This document shows, one piece after another, positions 52,528 through 61,055 of a DNA stretch of 64,000 nucleotides. Origin of the DNA: Ancylobacter vacuolatus. GTDB lineage: Bacteria; Pseudomonadota; Alphaproteobacteria; Rhizobiales; Xanthobacteraceae. Where the stretch lies: positions 62,001-126,000 of the forward strand of contig NZ_JAUSUH010000012.1 in the NCBI RefSeq assembly GCF_030813595.1, written 5' to 3'. How positions within the stretch are numbered: the first letter of the stretch is position 1; every line of letters begins with the position of its first letter. Made by a program: the position numbers and the translations under genes. Below the pieces are notes generated by a model. That model made no database searches. It was given only the letters and a program-made list of their open reading frames with translations, and had not been told where the DNA came from.

Positions 52528-53102
52528 GGCGCGGCCTCCGGCCAGGTAAAGGGGCAGGCTCCGGCCAGCTCGGTGCGCCAGTCATCAAGGCCCGGCGCCG
52601 GCCGTGCGCCGGCCTCCACCTCGGCGAGCGCCGCCGTCGCATAAGCCCATATGGCCGAGCGCCACGCCTTCAGCGCCGCCGCCTCGGCCGCGAAGGCGGG
52701 GTGCGGATCATCGAGATAGGAGACACCGGAGAGAATGCTGTCATAGCCGCGCTCGCGCGCCCGCGTGTCCAGCATCGCCTGCGCGGCGGCGGCATAGTCC
52801 GCAAGGCTCGGCAGCGGCGTGGGCGGGGCCTCGGCGCTCAAGCCGCCGTCGGCCGGGTCGCCGAGGGTGGAGACGATCACCGGCGTGCCGGCCGCATTCC
52901 ACCACGTCTCGCCGCGATGGTCGGGCACAAGGCCCCATTCCTGCCCGTCGAACACCGCCGCCTGCTTTGGGCCGGGCATGGGCGGTGTGCGGCGCGTGCT
53001 GTTGTGCGGCATCACATAGCGGTCACCCGCCAGCGGGTCGCGCGCGGCATCTGTCGCGCCGGTATATTCGCCGGTCGCGCCGTCATAGCCATAGACTTTC
53101 AT
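52524..53102 (-). CDS. Tail fibre assembly-like protein
   Basis: This is a 192-residue protein beginning MKVYGYDGATGEYTGATDAA, with the P-x-W-N/D type segment (GETWWNAAGTPVIV) and long C-terminal helices typical of tail fibre assembly (Tfa-like) or DUF4376 proteins. It lies ten bases after the collar fibre gene, the usual position for a fibre chaperone. A longer frame upstream lacks coding character. Confidence 0.75.
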   Translation of the reverse strand: MKVYGYDGATGEYTGATDAARDPLAGDRYVMPHNSTRRTPPMPGPKQAAVFDGQEWGLVPDHRGETWWNAAGTPVIVSTLGDPADGGLSAEAPPTPLPSLADYAAAAQAMLDTRARERGYDSILSGVSYLDDPHPAFAAEAAALKAWRSAIWAYATAALAEVEAGARPAPGLDDWRTELAGACPFTWPEAAP

Positions 53103-53112
53103 CGGGAAGCCC

Positions 53113-54120
53113 TCAGAACTTGATCGCGTAAAGCACCGCGACATTTCGACTGCGCGTCTCGCTGCCGTGATTGCCGGTGGTGGGGTTCGAGGTGTTAGCC
53201 GGGTTGTTGCCGGCCGAACCGCCATCGCCCCAGCCGAGGCCGACGCTGTTCGGCACGTTGATCTGGTGGATATGGTCCTGCAGCTGATGGTTCTGCCAGG
53301 AGCCGAGCGCGCGCCCGCTATCCACGCCGCGCCCGTCATCCCACGCGCGATCTGTTTCGCCGCGTAGATCCGGCAGCCGGAAGGTGCCGCCGCCGTTCTC
53401 GCGGAAGCGGAAGGTGCCGGCCGCCCACACGCCGGATGAATCCACCAGCCCGTGGTGCTTGGCCCAGCCATAGAGCGCGGCATAGGTCGTGGTGCTGATA
53501 TCGCCGCCATTGAGCTTCAGGGTGCCTCGCCGCGCCGTCGAGCGGCCGAGCTTCACCAGGTCGCCAATGCCGTCGCTGGCATAGCCGGCATAGCTTGCCC
53601 CGTTGGCGTCATAGACCGCCCAATTCATGGTGTCGGCATAGTCGACATGATAGACCGGGCCGCTATCCGTGCCCGGCAGCGCGGAGCCGGAGGCCAGCGC
53701 CACCACGGCGCCGGTGAAGGTGAGCCGGGCGGCGAGCTCGTCGATCGCGCCCTGCACATGGGTCGCCGCCAGCTCGGATTCCGTGTTGTCATAACGGATA
53801 TTGGTCGAGTCGAAGGTGTCGGCCTCGATGCCCTCGGGGTCGTAGATTGCGGCGTTCATCGCACCGACATTGGCATCCTGCGCCTCAGCGATCAGCGTGC
53901 CGAGCGTTGCGGTGATCTCATAGAAGCCCGCCGCCACATAGAACGCCGCCGCGCCGTCATCGTCGGCATCGAAGGGGTTGCCCAGTGGCACGGCGCCGGC
54001 CTTGTCGGCAAAGAGCGCCGGCAGCAGGCCGGTCGCCTCATTGCGCACCGTCACCTGCGCGCCGGGCATCACATTGCCGGCCTCATCCGTGATCGTCGCC
54101 TGCCAGCGGTAAAGCGTCAT
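53113..54120 (-). CDS. Tail fibre with tail-collar domain
   Basis: This is a 335-residue fibre protein. The N-terminal 90 residues are a beta domain for attachment (LYRWQATITDEAGNVMPGAQ). The C-terminal third is a tail-collar domain (GDISTTTYAALYGWAKHHG; FRLPDLRGETDRAWDDGRG; NHQLQDHIHQI). It ends with the conserved VAVLYAIKF strand. It probably forms the distal receptor-binding trimer. Confidence 0.87.
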   Translation of the reverse strand: MTLYRWQATITDEAGNVMPGAQVTVRNEATGLLPALFADKAGAVPLGNPFDADDDGAAAFYVAAGFYEITATLGTLIAEAQDANVGAMNAAIYDPEGIEADTFDSTNIRYDNTESELAATHVQGAIDELAARLTFTGAVVALASGSALPGTDSGPVYHVDYADTMNWAVYDANGASYAGYASDGIGDLVKLGRSTARRGTLKLNGGDISTTTYAALYGWAKHHGLVDSSGVWAAGTFRFRENGGGTFRLPDLRGETDRAWDDGRGVDSGRALGSWQNHQLQDHIHQINVPNSVGLGWGDGGSAGNNPANTSNPTTGNHGSETRSRNVAVLYAIKF

Positions 54121-54151
54121 GTCGCGGCCCTCGCTCTATCGTGCGGGTGCA

Positions 54152-54412
54152 TCACACCAGGCCGATGATGCCGGTCGCCGTGGTGCCGGTGGACCACACG
54201 CGGCGCGCGCGAATGTCGAGCGGCGCGCCGCCGGGATGCGTGAACGTCACCTCCCCGCCGCCCTTCATCGTCACCTTGACGGTGCCCGCACCGCCGATCC
54301 ACAGCGCCCGGGGCAGTATCGCGAGATCGGCACCATCCGCCGGGGTGATGGCGAAAGCGTCGTCCGCCGGCGCGGTCAGGCCAGTGGAAAAATTGGCGAA
54401 AGTGTCGGCCAT
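54152..54412 (-). CDS. Spike base protein, RcGTA Rcc01079-like
   Basis: This is an 86-residue beta-rich protein. The pattern FAITPADGADLAILPRALWI then GGAGTVKVTMKGGGEVTF and IRARRVWSTGTTATGI matches my memory of the spike base family named after the Rhodobacter gene transfer agent head spike. In this phage it sits in the tail-fibre region and could be a base for a capsid or tail spike. Confidence 0.7.
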   Translation of the reverse strand: MADTFANFSTGLTAPADDAFAITPADGADLAILPRALWIGGAGTVKVTMKGGGEVTFTHPGGAPLDIRARRVWSTGTTATGIIGLV

Positions 54413-54421
54413 GGTCTGCTC

Positions 54422-56653
54422 CTAGTTGATCTGCGCGCCGCGAATGTCCGCGGTGCCCGAAATGGTGAGGTGGCTCACGCCATCGATCGCCGCGCCGGCC
54501 GCCCCGCCGGTGACGAACCCACTGGAGCCGCTTGGCCGGCCGGCCTGTCCCGGCCCGCCACCGCGCCCGGCCACGCCGAAGCCCACGCCCGGCGCCTCCG
54601 AGGTGCCGGCGGCCCCGTTGCCACTGCCCGGCCCGCCCTTGCCGCCGATCGCGCCCTGTCCGCCGCCGCCGCCGAAGACCGTGCCGCCATTGACATAGGC
54701 GACGCCGCCACCGCCGCCGCCCCACACGCCGCCACCCTCGAATTGCAGCGTCGCCGCCTGCGCCAGCTTCAAGGCCGGGCCGCCCGGCTTGCCGAACAGT
54801 TCCTGCTGCCAGCCGCCATTGCCGCCGGCGCCCTGTATGCGCCCGCGCAGGATGATGGTGGGCGTGGTGAAGCCCGGCCACTCGCCGAGGTCGATCGCCG
54901 GCAGCGCCGTGGAATTCGAGCCGACCACCACCCCGGCCTCGATGACGAATGTCACCGTGTCGCCGGTGGTGGGCGCCGGGTAGCTGTAATCGTGGATCTG
55001 CCGAAGGTTGAGGTTGAAATCATTGGCGTCGATGGTGAGCACGCGATTCAGCAGGTCATCGTCATCGAGAATGAGGAAGCGCATCTCCTCGGCTTCCACC
55101 TCATATTCCGTCGCGCTCGGCCGCACGCTCACCACCTGCACCGGCACCAGCTCCGGCTCGCCCGTATCCGTCTGCAGGATGCGCGAGGCGAGGAAATAGC
55201 CGCGCCCCGCCAGCGGCGTCAGTCGCCCGCCGCGCAGGATGGAAAAGGTGAAGCGGCGCGGCGCGTCGCGAAAGCGGCCGAGGAGAATGTTATTGACGCG
55301 CTGCGCCACCACCCGAGCGAAGGCGGAAATCCAGCTGCCATGGATCTTGCGATAGGCCGGCGAGCCATAATCGGCCTGCGCATCAGCATCGATCGTCAGT
55401 GCGGCCGAGCGGTAATTGTCGGCATCGTCGGCCTTCTGGGTCGGGTCGCGCTGGCCGAAATAGGTCCACACCTGCGACAGCCGCTCTTTCGGCTGCTCGC
55501 GCACCCGCAGCGTGCCGGCCATCATCACCGCGTCGTCGATCACCTCGGAATTCGCCGGCACCTGACGCAACACCTGCAGCCGCATCTGCCGCGCCGCGTC
55601 GTCATCCCATACCGCCAGCCCGGCCTGCTCTATAAGCGCCTCGACCAGTTCATCGACATCGGTCGGTTCGGGGAGGTGGCGGGAGAATACCCGGCGCAGA
55701 AACGTTTCGCACTCCGCCTCCCACTCGGCGAGCGGGATATAGGTATCAGGCACCTCGGCATAGTTCACCATCAGGTCGTTGATGATGAAGGCCGGGGTCT
55801 TGCCGACATAGTCGAGGCACAGCTGCACCCGGTCCTGCGCCTCATGCGCGATTGCCGCGGTGCCGCGCTGCCCCCTTGTGAGTGTCAGGGTGTCGCCGGA
55901 GCGCGTGAAGGCGCAGGATTCCTTGCCCGCGATGCACACAAAGCCGCTGGCAGGGTATTCGGCATTCCCCACCCCGGAAGGGGCCAGCGTCGCTGTGGTG
56001 GCGCCCGAGGTGAGATCCGCCAGCAGGAAGCCGTTGGAAGGCTTTGGCGCCTGCGCCCGGTCGCCGCTGAGCAGCTTCAGCGTATCCTTGGCGGTGATGG
56101 TGAAGGCGCCGTCGAGCGATGGCCCCTCGAAACTCTCGATCAGAAAATGGTGCGTCTCCATCTGGTCGAGGCTCTGGCCGAGGCTGCCCTCGATCACCCG
56201 CAGCGCCCGGTGGCGCAGATAGGGCTGGCGCGCCCGGAACTTCCCCCAAAAGGTGCCGGTGGCGAAGGGCACATAGTCCCGCTCGGTGCGGTAGGGATCG
56301 AAGCCCAGCGGGCTGTCGCCCCACCGGAAATCTTTGAACCGCACCGAGGCCGAGGCCCGCGTGCCCAGATCCTTGCCGAGCGAGATCACCGCAGGCGTCA
56401 GGCTCACATCGTCGAGGCAGCCGATCGCCTCAATCCCGCTGGCCGCCAGGTCCGCCGTGCCCTTGGCGAAGCGCAGCGTCAGCGGCGTGGCGGCTGCCGC
56501 GTAGTTCTCCCGGTCCTGGCAGGTGCGCTTGGTATTGAAGCATTTGCGCGTGCCGGTCGGCGCCTCGCCGGTCAGGGTCGCCGTGCAGGGTGCCGTGCCA
56601 TAGGAGAGCGAGCACACTTCAAGGTCGATCTCGACAAAGGTGATCGCCCTCAT
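54422..56653 (-). CDS. Tail tip/hub protein with glycine-rich C-terminal domain
   Basis: This is a 743-residue structural protein. Residues 1 to about 540 form a baseplate-hub-like region with a Cys-rich N-terminal segment (CFNTKRTCQD). The last 140 residues or so are Gly-rich, with blocks such as GGGVWGGGGGGVAYVNGG and a closing beta strand. Blocks like this form polyglycine-II bundles in T-even gp38 adhesins. The two parts suggest a tip protein that also touches the host. It overlaps the upstream gene by ATGA. Confidence 0.78.
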   Translation of the reverse strand: MRAITFVEIDLEVCSLSYGTAPCTATLTGEAPTGTRKCFNTKRTCQDRENYAAAATPLTLRFAKGTADLAASGIEAIGCLDDVSLTPAVISLGKDLGTRASASVRFKDFRWGDSPLGFDPYRTERDYVPFATGTFWGKFRARQPYLRHRALRVIEGSLGQSLDQMETHHFLIESFEGPSLDGAFTITAKDTLKLLSGDRAQAPKPSNGFLLADLTSGATTATLAPSGVGNAEYPASGFVCIAGKESCAFTRSGDTLTLTRGQRGTAAIAHEAQDRVQLCLDYVGKTPAFIINDLMVNYAEVPDTYIPLAEWEAECETFLRRVFSRHLPEPTDVDELVEALIEQAGLAVWDDDAARQMRLQVLRQVPANSEVIDDAVMMAGTLRVREQPKERLSQVWTYFGQRDPTQKADDADNYRSAALTIDADAQADYGSPAYRKIHGSWISAFARVVAQRVNNILLGRFRDAPRRFTFSILRGGRLTPLAGRGYFLASRILQTDTGEPELVPVQVVSVRPSATEYEVEAEEMRFLILDDDDLLNRVLTIDANDFNLNLRQIHDYSYPAPTTGDTVTFVIEAGVVVGSNSTALPAIDLGEWPGFTTPTIILRGRIQGAGGNGGWQQELFGKPGGPALKLAQAATLQFEGGGVWGGGGGGVAYVNGGTVFGGGGGQGAIGGKGGPGSGNGAAGTSEAPGVGFGVAGRGGGPGQAGRPSGSSGFVTGGAAGAAIDGVSHLTISGTADIRGAQIN

Positions 56654-57486
56654 AGCGCCACCGCATCGATCTGCAGCGTGACATGCACCATCACCCCCTC
56701 GCCGGTCATTTCCGGGTCAGGGCGAAGGTCGCCCTTCAGCACGCCATAACCGACATCGCCGGGGTAGAGCGCCGGCAGGAAACAGAAGAAAAACGGCGTT
56801 TCCAGCGCCGCCCGCGCGAAGGCGCCCATATTCGCCCGAAACCATGCGTCCGGCAGATAACGGAAGGTCACGGCGGTCGAGAGCGCCCGGCGGGTCACGA
56901 TGCGGCCGAGATAGTCGCCGCTCTCCGCCATGCCGGTGACAATGTCCGTCGAGCCCGCAAAGGGGATCGGCGTGGAACCGGGCTGAATGCCGCGCGGCAC
57001 GCGGGTAAGCCGTCCGATATAGACCACCGCCATCCGGGGCGCCGCCGCGCCATCCGGCATCGCCAGGCGCAGGCGTAGCGCCCCGCCGGGATAGGTCAGC
57101 GGGAATATCAGCATCAGCGGCGCATCGCCCGCCGGCACCAGCGGCGCCGCCAGTTCAATCCACTCGCCCTCATCCTCGGGATCGGGGATTTCAAGCGAGA
57201 GATTGCAGCCGATCGAGCCGAGATTGTGCCGCTCGATCCCGACATAATCGACGCCCACCCCGCCAGGGATGGCGAAGGTCACGGTCTGCTCGTCTGCGCT
57301 GGAGGATCGCCAGCCCTCCGCCGTGGTGGGCAGTGCCATGTTGCTGGCGGGATAGCCGGGCAACTCGAATTCGGCGGTGATGCCGCCCGCCTGCACCACG
57401 TTGTGCCAGCCGATGGCCGGCGCGGCCGCGTCGGTGCTGGTGAGCGGTTCGGAAAGCACCAGGGCGGAAGTAAGCACAAGCGCCAT
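56650..57486 (-). CDS. Tail protein of unknown function (distal tail-like)
   Basis: This is a 278-residue protein located between tape measure and hub, where a distal tail protein is expected. The N-terminal half is beta-rich (TVTFAIPGGVGVDYVGIERH). The C-terminal part is FFFCFLPALYPGDVGYGVLKGD. No motif gives a specific function. It is coupled to the hub gene. Confidence 0.7.
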   Translation of the reverse strand: MALVLTSALVLSEPLTSTDAAAPAIGWHNVVQAGGITAEFELPGYPASNMALPTTAEGWRSSSADEQTVTFAIPGGVGVDYVGIERHNLGSIGCNLSLEIPDPEDEGEWIELAAPLVPAGDAPLMLIFPLTYPGGALRLRLAMPDGAAAPRMAVVYIGRLTRVPRGIQPGSTPIPFAGSTDIVTGMAESGDYLGRIVTRRALSTAVTFRYLPDAWFRANMGAFARAALETPFFFCFLPALYPGDVGYGVLKGDLRPDPEMTGEGVMVHVTLQIDAVAL

Positions 57487-57516
57487 GATCAGCAGCCCCG
57501 CGCGCGGTTCATGGGG

Positions 57517-59235
57517 TCAGAACTTGAGTTCATAGCCATCCCCCATCAGGTCGCTGATCTGGCGCATGATTTCGATCACGGCGGCGCGGGAGAAGGTGTC
57601 GCCCTTGATCTCGACAAAGGCCGGCGCACGGCTCGCCCCTTCATTGGACCCAGCGGGCGCAGATGTGGCGACAGACGAGTAGGGCACACTTGGCCGGCTG
57701 GAGCCGCCCGGTCGCGCGGCGGCGATACTGGCGATCTGCGCCGCTCCGGCGGCGGCGACAGCGGCGGCGGCGGCAAAGTTCGCCGGAGGCGGCAACTTCA
57801 GTGCCTCGGTCACACCCACGGCGGTATTCACTACCGCCTGCCCGATGCCGAAAGCCTTGGCCGCGAGGAACCCTTTTTCTCCAAACGCTGCTGCGAGATC
57901 CGAGAGCGAGCCGAGCGTGTCAGAGACACCCCGCCATGTCATGTCCCGGATTTGCTGATCGCGTGCCGCCTGCCGCTCAGCAATGGCGTTCATGTTGTCG
58001 GAATATTCCTGCTGCGCCCGCAGAGAGAGGTCGCGCCACTCGGCCTCCATTCCCTCCCGCCCTTGGTAGAAGGTCGCGAGCGTCTCCATGCGTTGCGCAT
58101 AAGTTTGCTCTTCGAGTTCCGCCTCGGTCATCAGCGACTGGCGCAAGCTCTCCACCCGTGCGCCAAGCTGATCCACTTCGGTTGCCTGCGCGCGACCACC
58201 GCCGCCACTCGTTATCGCTGGCGGCGCGCTGGAGGGAGGCGGCAGGTTGCCGCCGAAATCCACCGGCTGCGACTGTTCGCGCAGCTTCAGCCTCATCTGG
58301 AGATTGTCGCGCTCCTGCTCCAGCCAGGGCATGCCCTTGCCGCCATACTGCGTCTCATAAAGAAATCGCTGTGCCCCCGAGGAGGATGCGATGCGCTCGA
58401 TCTCTTTGAGCCGGTCGCGGATCGTCGTAAGGCCCTGATCCGCCGGCTTTTTAAGCATGTCCAGGAACCCGCGCAGGGCGGCTGCTGAATCGACAATGGC
58501 CGTTTTGAGATAGGTGTCTACCGTCGCCGACAACTCGCGAAACTGTTTGTCGAGTTCGACCGCAGACTTGACGGTGTCTTCACCGATCACGCGATTGAGC
58601 TCATGCGCGCGCTCGATCGTCCTTTTGATCCCCGCCGAACCCTGATCGATCAGCTGCACAAACTGCTCGCCGCCGGAGCCGCCGAGCAGCTCATCGAAGA
58701 CACGAATCTGCGCTGCCTTGTCGAGTTGCCCTACCCGATCGATGATCTCCAGCATCAGCGCCGAAGGGTCTTTCAGCTTCTCCTTGAGGTCTTCGGCGCC
58801 ATAGCCCAGCCGCTGGAAGGCGTCTGCTGCGCTGCCGCCGCCGGTGACGATGAATTCATCAGCCCGGAGGTTCAGCTCCTTGAACCCGTCGACCATAGCG
58901 TCGAGGCCGATGCGGTTTTGCTCGGCGACGAATTTCCATTCTTGGAACGCGGTAATGGAAAGGCCCGCCCTTTTGGCCTCATCGCCCAGCGTCGCCATCT
59001 CGGCGGCGGCATTGCGTACCGCCGCTGCTACCCCGGCAAAGCCGATACCGGCCAGCGCCGCGCCCATGCCGAGGGCGGCGGAGGAAACAACTCCGGCGGC
59101 GCCGGCCAACCCGCTCCGCAGATTGGCGGCCAGTCCCTTGGCATCGCGGCCGACACGCGCGACACCGTCGTCGAATTCGGCCGTGTCGAGACCAAGTATG
59201 GCCCGCAGGCTGCCGACGACCAGTCCCTTTGCCAT
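57517..59235 (-). CDS. Tail tape measure protein
   Basis: This is a 572-residue protein. An N-terminal alpha-helical region contains Gly/Ala-rich hydrophobic stretches (GVVSSAALGMGAALAGIGFA and GVAAAVRNAAAEM). Long coiled-coil helices follow (about 90-450), and a second hydrophobic patch lies near 500-530. By the usual rule of about 1.5 angstrom per residue the tail would be near 85 nm, a short siphovirus tail. Confidence 0.85.
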   Translation of the reverse strand: MAKGLVVGSLRAILGLDTAEFDDGVARVGRDAKGLAANLRSGLAGAAGVVSSAALGMGAALAGIGFAGVAAAVRNAAAEMATLGDEAKRAGLSITAFQEWKFVAEQNRIGLDAMVDGFKELNLRADEFIVTGGGSAADAFQRLGYGAEDLKEKLKDPSALMLEIIDRVGQLDKAAQIRVFDELLGGSGGEQFVQLIDQGSAGIKRTIERAHELNRVIGEDTVKSAVELDKQFRELSATVDTYLKTAIVDSAAALRGFLDMLKKPADQGLTTIRDRLKEIERIASSSGAQRFLYETQYGGKGMPWLEQERDNLQMRLKLREQSQPVDFGGNLPPPSSAPPAITSGGGGRAQATEVDQLGARVESLRQSLMTEAELEEQTYAQRMETLATFYQGREGMEAEWRDLSLRAQQEYSDNMNAIAERQAARDQQIRDMTWRGVSDTLGSLSDLAAAFGEKGFLAAKAFGIGQAVVNTAVGVTEALKLPPPANFAAAAAVAAAGAAQIASIAAARPGGSSRPSVPYSSVATSAPAGSNEGASRAPAFVEIKGDTFSRAAVIEIMRQISDLMGDGYELKF

Positions 59236-59238
59236 TTC

Positions 59239-59603
59239 TCACCTTTTCCGTGCAGAGCCGGTCGTCGCCGCCGCCCATTGGCGAAGAATCGCCATCTGCT
59301 CTTCCGCCGTCTGCGGGCGTGGCGCCGCGCCGCGCCGTGCGATTTGCAGAGTCTTCAGCTTCGGCAGTCGCTTGCCGCGCGCCAGCGCTGCCCCGATCCA
59401 CGTCAGCCCGGCACGGTCGTTGTAGGCGCGGCGATCACGCTCGCCGGCGGCTTCCATCATCAGCGTGATCTCGCGTAGGGTGAGCCCCCAGAAGGGCGAC
59501 GGGTCGAGGCCAAGCTCTATCCAGCCGGACAGCAGCGGGCCGGGGTCGATCAGCCCGCCGCCAGCGGAGGGCGGGCGTCCGCCCCCGCCTTCTTGGGGGG
59601 AAA
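59239..59603 (-). CDS. Tail assembly chaperone, frameshifted C-terminal part
   Basis: In the -1 frame relative to the upstream chaperone, sequence is open from the C6 run at 59595-59600 down to the stop at 59239. It encodes DPSPFWGLTLREITLMMEAA and RLPKLKTLQIA, motifs of the second tail assembly chaperone of alphaproteobacterial phages and GTAs. The conserved FWGLTLRE lies before the first ATG (59460), so starting there would remove it. A -1 frameshift from the upstream gene is the simplest way to make it. The product would be the G-T-type fusion. Confidence 0.75.
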
Positions 59604-59909
59604 GGCAAGGGTAAACGCCTGCGTCACCCCCGCCAGTGCCGCCGGCAGGCCCGCCTCTCCCAGCACGTCACCCGCCTTGGCCTCATCCACCGTGTGGTGG
59701 TCGCGCAAGGCTGCCCACAGCACCGCGCGCAGCAGGGTAAGCGACATGAGGCTGGGGTCGCCGTGCATGGCCAGAAGATCGGTCATCACGGCCCCCATCG
59801 GCCGTCCGAGATGCGCCTCCAGAGCGCACATGGCGTTGATCGACATGGACAGCGTATAGGTCACGCCGCCGGCGGTGAGCGGCACCTGGCCGCGATGCGG
59901 GTTTGCCAT
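59550..59909 (-). CDS. Tail assembly chaperone (GTA gp10-like)
   Basis: This is a 119-residue protein starting MANPHRGQVPLTAGGVTYTL. The helical middle (MSINAMCALEAHLGRPMGAV) and LLRAVLWAALRDHHTV fit the GTA TAC family. It ends with FPPKKAGADARPPLAAG in the zero frame. The slippery run TTTCCCCCC encodes F-P-P here. A Met three codons upstream (59918) is an alternative that overlaps the tail tube stop. Confidence 0.82.
   Translation of the reverse strand: MANPHRGQVPLTAGGVTYTLSMSINAMCALEAHLGRPMGAVMTDLLAMHGDPSLMSLTLLRAVLWAALRDHHTVDEAKAGDVLGEAGLPAALAGVTQAFTLAFPPKKAGADARPPLAAG
59595..59603 (-). promoter_or_regulatory. Probable -1 ribosomal frameshift site
   Basis: On the minus strand the sequence is TTT CCC CCC AAG in the chaperone frame. 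Slipping back one base on CCC CCC re-pairs fully in the A site and with one U-G pair in the P site. The new frame has no stop before the downstream chaperone motifs. Confidence 0.65.
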
Positions 59910-59914
59910 GGTGC

Positions 59915-60595
59915 TCACGCCGCGATGTCGGCAAGGCCGGCGCTGGTGGCGCTGGCGCTACCTTCCGAATTGGTGGCGGTGACGGTCACGGTGATGGTGT
60001 CCGCTGCGTCGCTGGCCTGCAGTGTATAGGTCTGGCTGGTGGCGCCCGCGAGGTTGGTGCCCTCATTTTTCCACTGGTAGTCATAGCTCGGCGCGCCGCT
60101 CCACACGCCCGGATAGGCGGTCAGCACCTGCCCCACCTGCGCCACGCCGGAGATCGCCGGCTTGATGGAGTTGACCGGGGCCGCAGCAGCACCGTGCTCG
60201 ACAACGCCGCTCACCTTCACCGTAAGTGTGGCGGTCATCTTTTCGTCCATCGGCACAGCAGGGGAGTAGCCGGTGATGATAGCGTCGAAAGTCACGCTCT
60301 CCCCGTCGGGAAAGGTTGCGCGGGCCTTCACCTTCATGCGCAGCACACTCAGGATGATCGCCTCGCCCGCGCTGCCGGGCATGAAGTTCATTTCGATCGA
60401 GCACTCGCCCGGGTCCACGAGGCCGGGGATGAATTCCCGCGTGCCGCTGGGCGACTGCATATGCGTCACATCGATCGCGTCCACCGCGAACGAAGGAGGG
60501 GTCAGCGAGGTAGCCTGACCGGGAGACGCCCAGGTCGCGCCGCCATCGGTCGAGATCTCGAAAAGACTGCCGTAGCCAATGCCGGGCTCGTCCAT
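59915..60595 (-). CDS. Major tail (tube) protein with C-terminal Ig-like domain
   Basis: This is a 226-residue tail tube protein. Residues 1 to about 135 are the tube fold (SLFEISTDGGATWASPGQAT; DAIDVTHMQSPSGTREFIPG). After a linker, residues of about 143-226 form an Ig-like/Big_2-type domain (PAISGVAQVGQVLTAYPGVW; YQWKNEGTNLAGATSQTYTL). Such decorations project from siphovirus tails and may bind cell surfaces weakly. Confidence 0.87.
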   Translation of the reverse strand: MDEPGIGYGSLFEISTDGGATWASPGQATSLTPPSFAVDAIDVTHMQSPSGTREFIPGLVDPGECSIEMNFMPGSAGEAIILSVLRMKVKARATFPDGESVTFDAIITGYSPAVPMDEKMTATLTVKVSGVVEHGAAAAPVNSIKPAISGVAQVGQVLTAYPGVWSGAPSYDYQWKNEGTNLAGATSQTYTLQASDAADTITVTVTATNSEGSASATSAGLADIAA

Positions 60596-60629
60596 GGTCG
60601 CAACTCCAGTATGGATGATGTGGAAAGGG

Positions 60630-61055
60630 TCAGGCCGCGACGCGCGACCAGATGTCGAAATCCAGCGAGACGAGGTGGAACACCTCGCTCTCGATCTTCT
60701 CCGCGCTCATGCGCTGGGCGCTGGGGAACACCCCGCCGAAGACGATGCCGGCATGAGTGCCGCGATAGCCGGCCAGCAGCGCACTCACGGCTCGCCCAGC
60801 CAAGAGGGCCGGACGCCCCGCGCTGGTGTCCGGCTTGTCTTTGGCTGCCCGCGCCCGCACGTCGATCTGCACGAGAGCGCCATCGAGCCCGTCCATGCCG
60901 CGCATGTGCATGCCCACTGCGCCACCGACCCGGGCGAGCCGTATGGCTGGCGAGGCGATGCCCTGCGGGAACACATTCCAGTTGATCCGGGTGCCGACCA
61001 GCGCCGCCAGCGGCGCGTCGGCCAGCATCAGGGAAACAAGCGCCTCTTCCATCAC
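60630..61055 (-). CDS. Tail completion protein, DUF3168 family
   Basis: This is a 141-residue protein. The opening EEALVSLMLADAPLAALVGT and RINWNVFPQGIASPAIRLAR are typical of DUF3168 (SPP1 gp17-like), which caps the tail at the head-tail joint. It starts within the preceding stop region (ATGA). Confidence 0.85.
   Translation of the reverse strand: MMEEALVSLMLADAPLAALVGTRINWNVFPQGIASPAIRLARVGGAVGMHMRGMDGLDGALVQIDVRARAAKDKPDTSAGRPALLAGRAVSALLAGYRGTHAGIVFGGVFPSAQRMSAEKIESEVFHLVSLDFDIWSRVAA

Noticed and set aside
54119-56749. Plus-strand open frame of 876 codons opposite the tail tip gene
   Set aside because: Shadow frame with Arg/His/Gly bias; the minus strand has coupled phage genes with family motifs.
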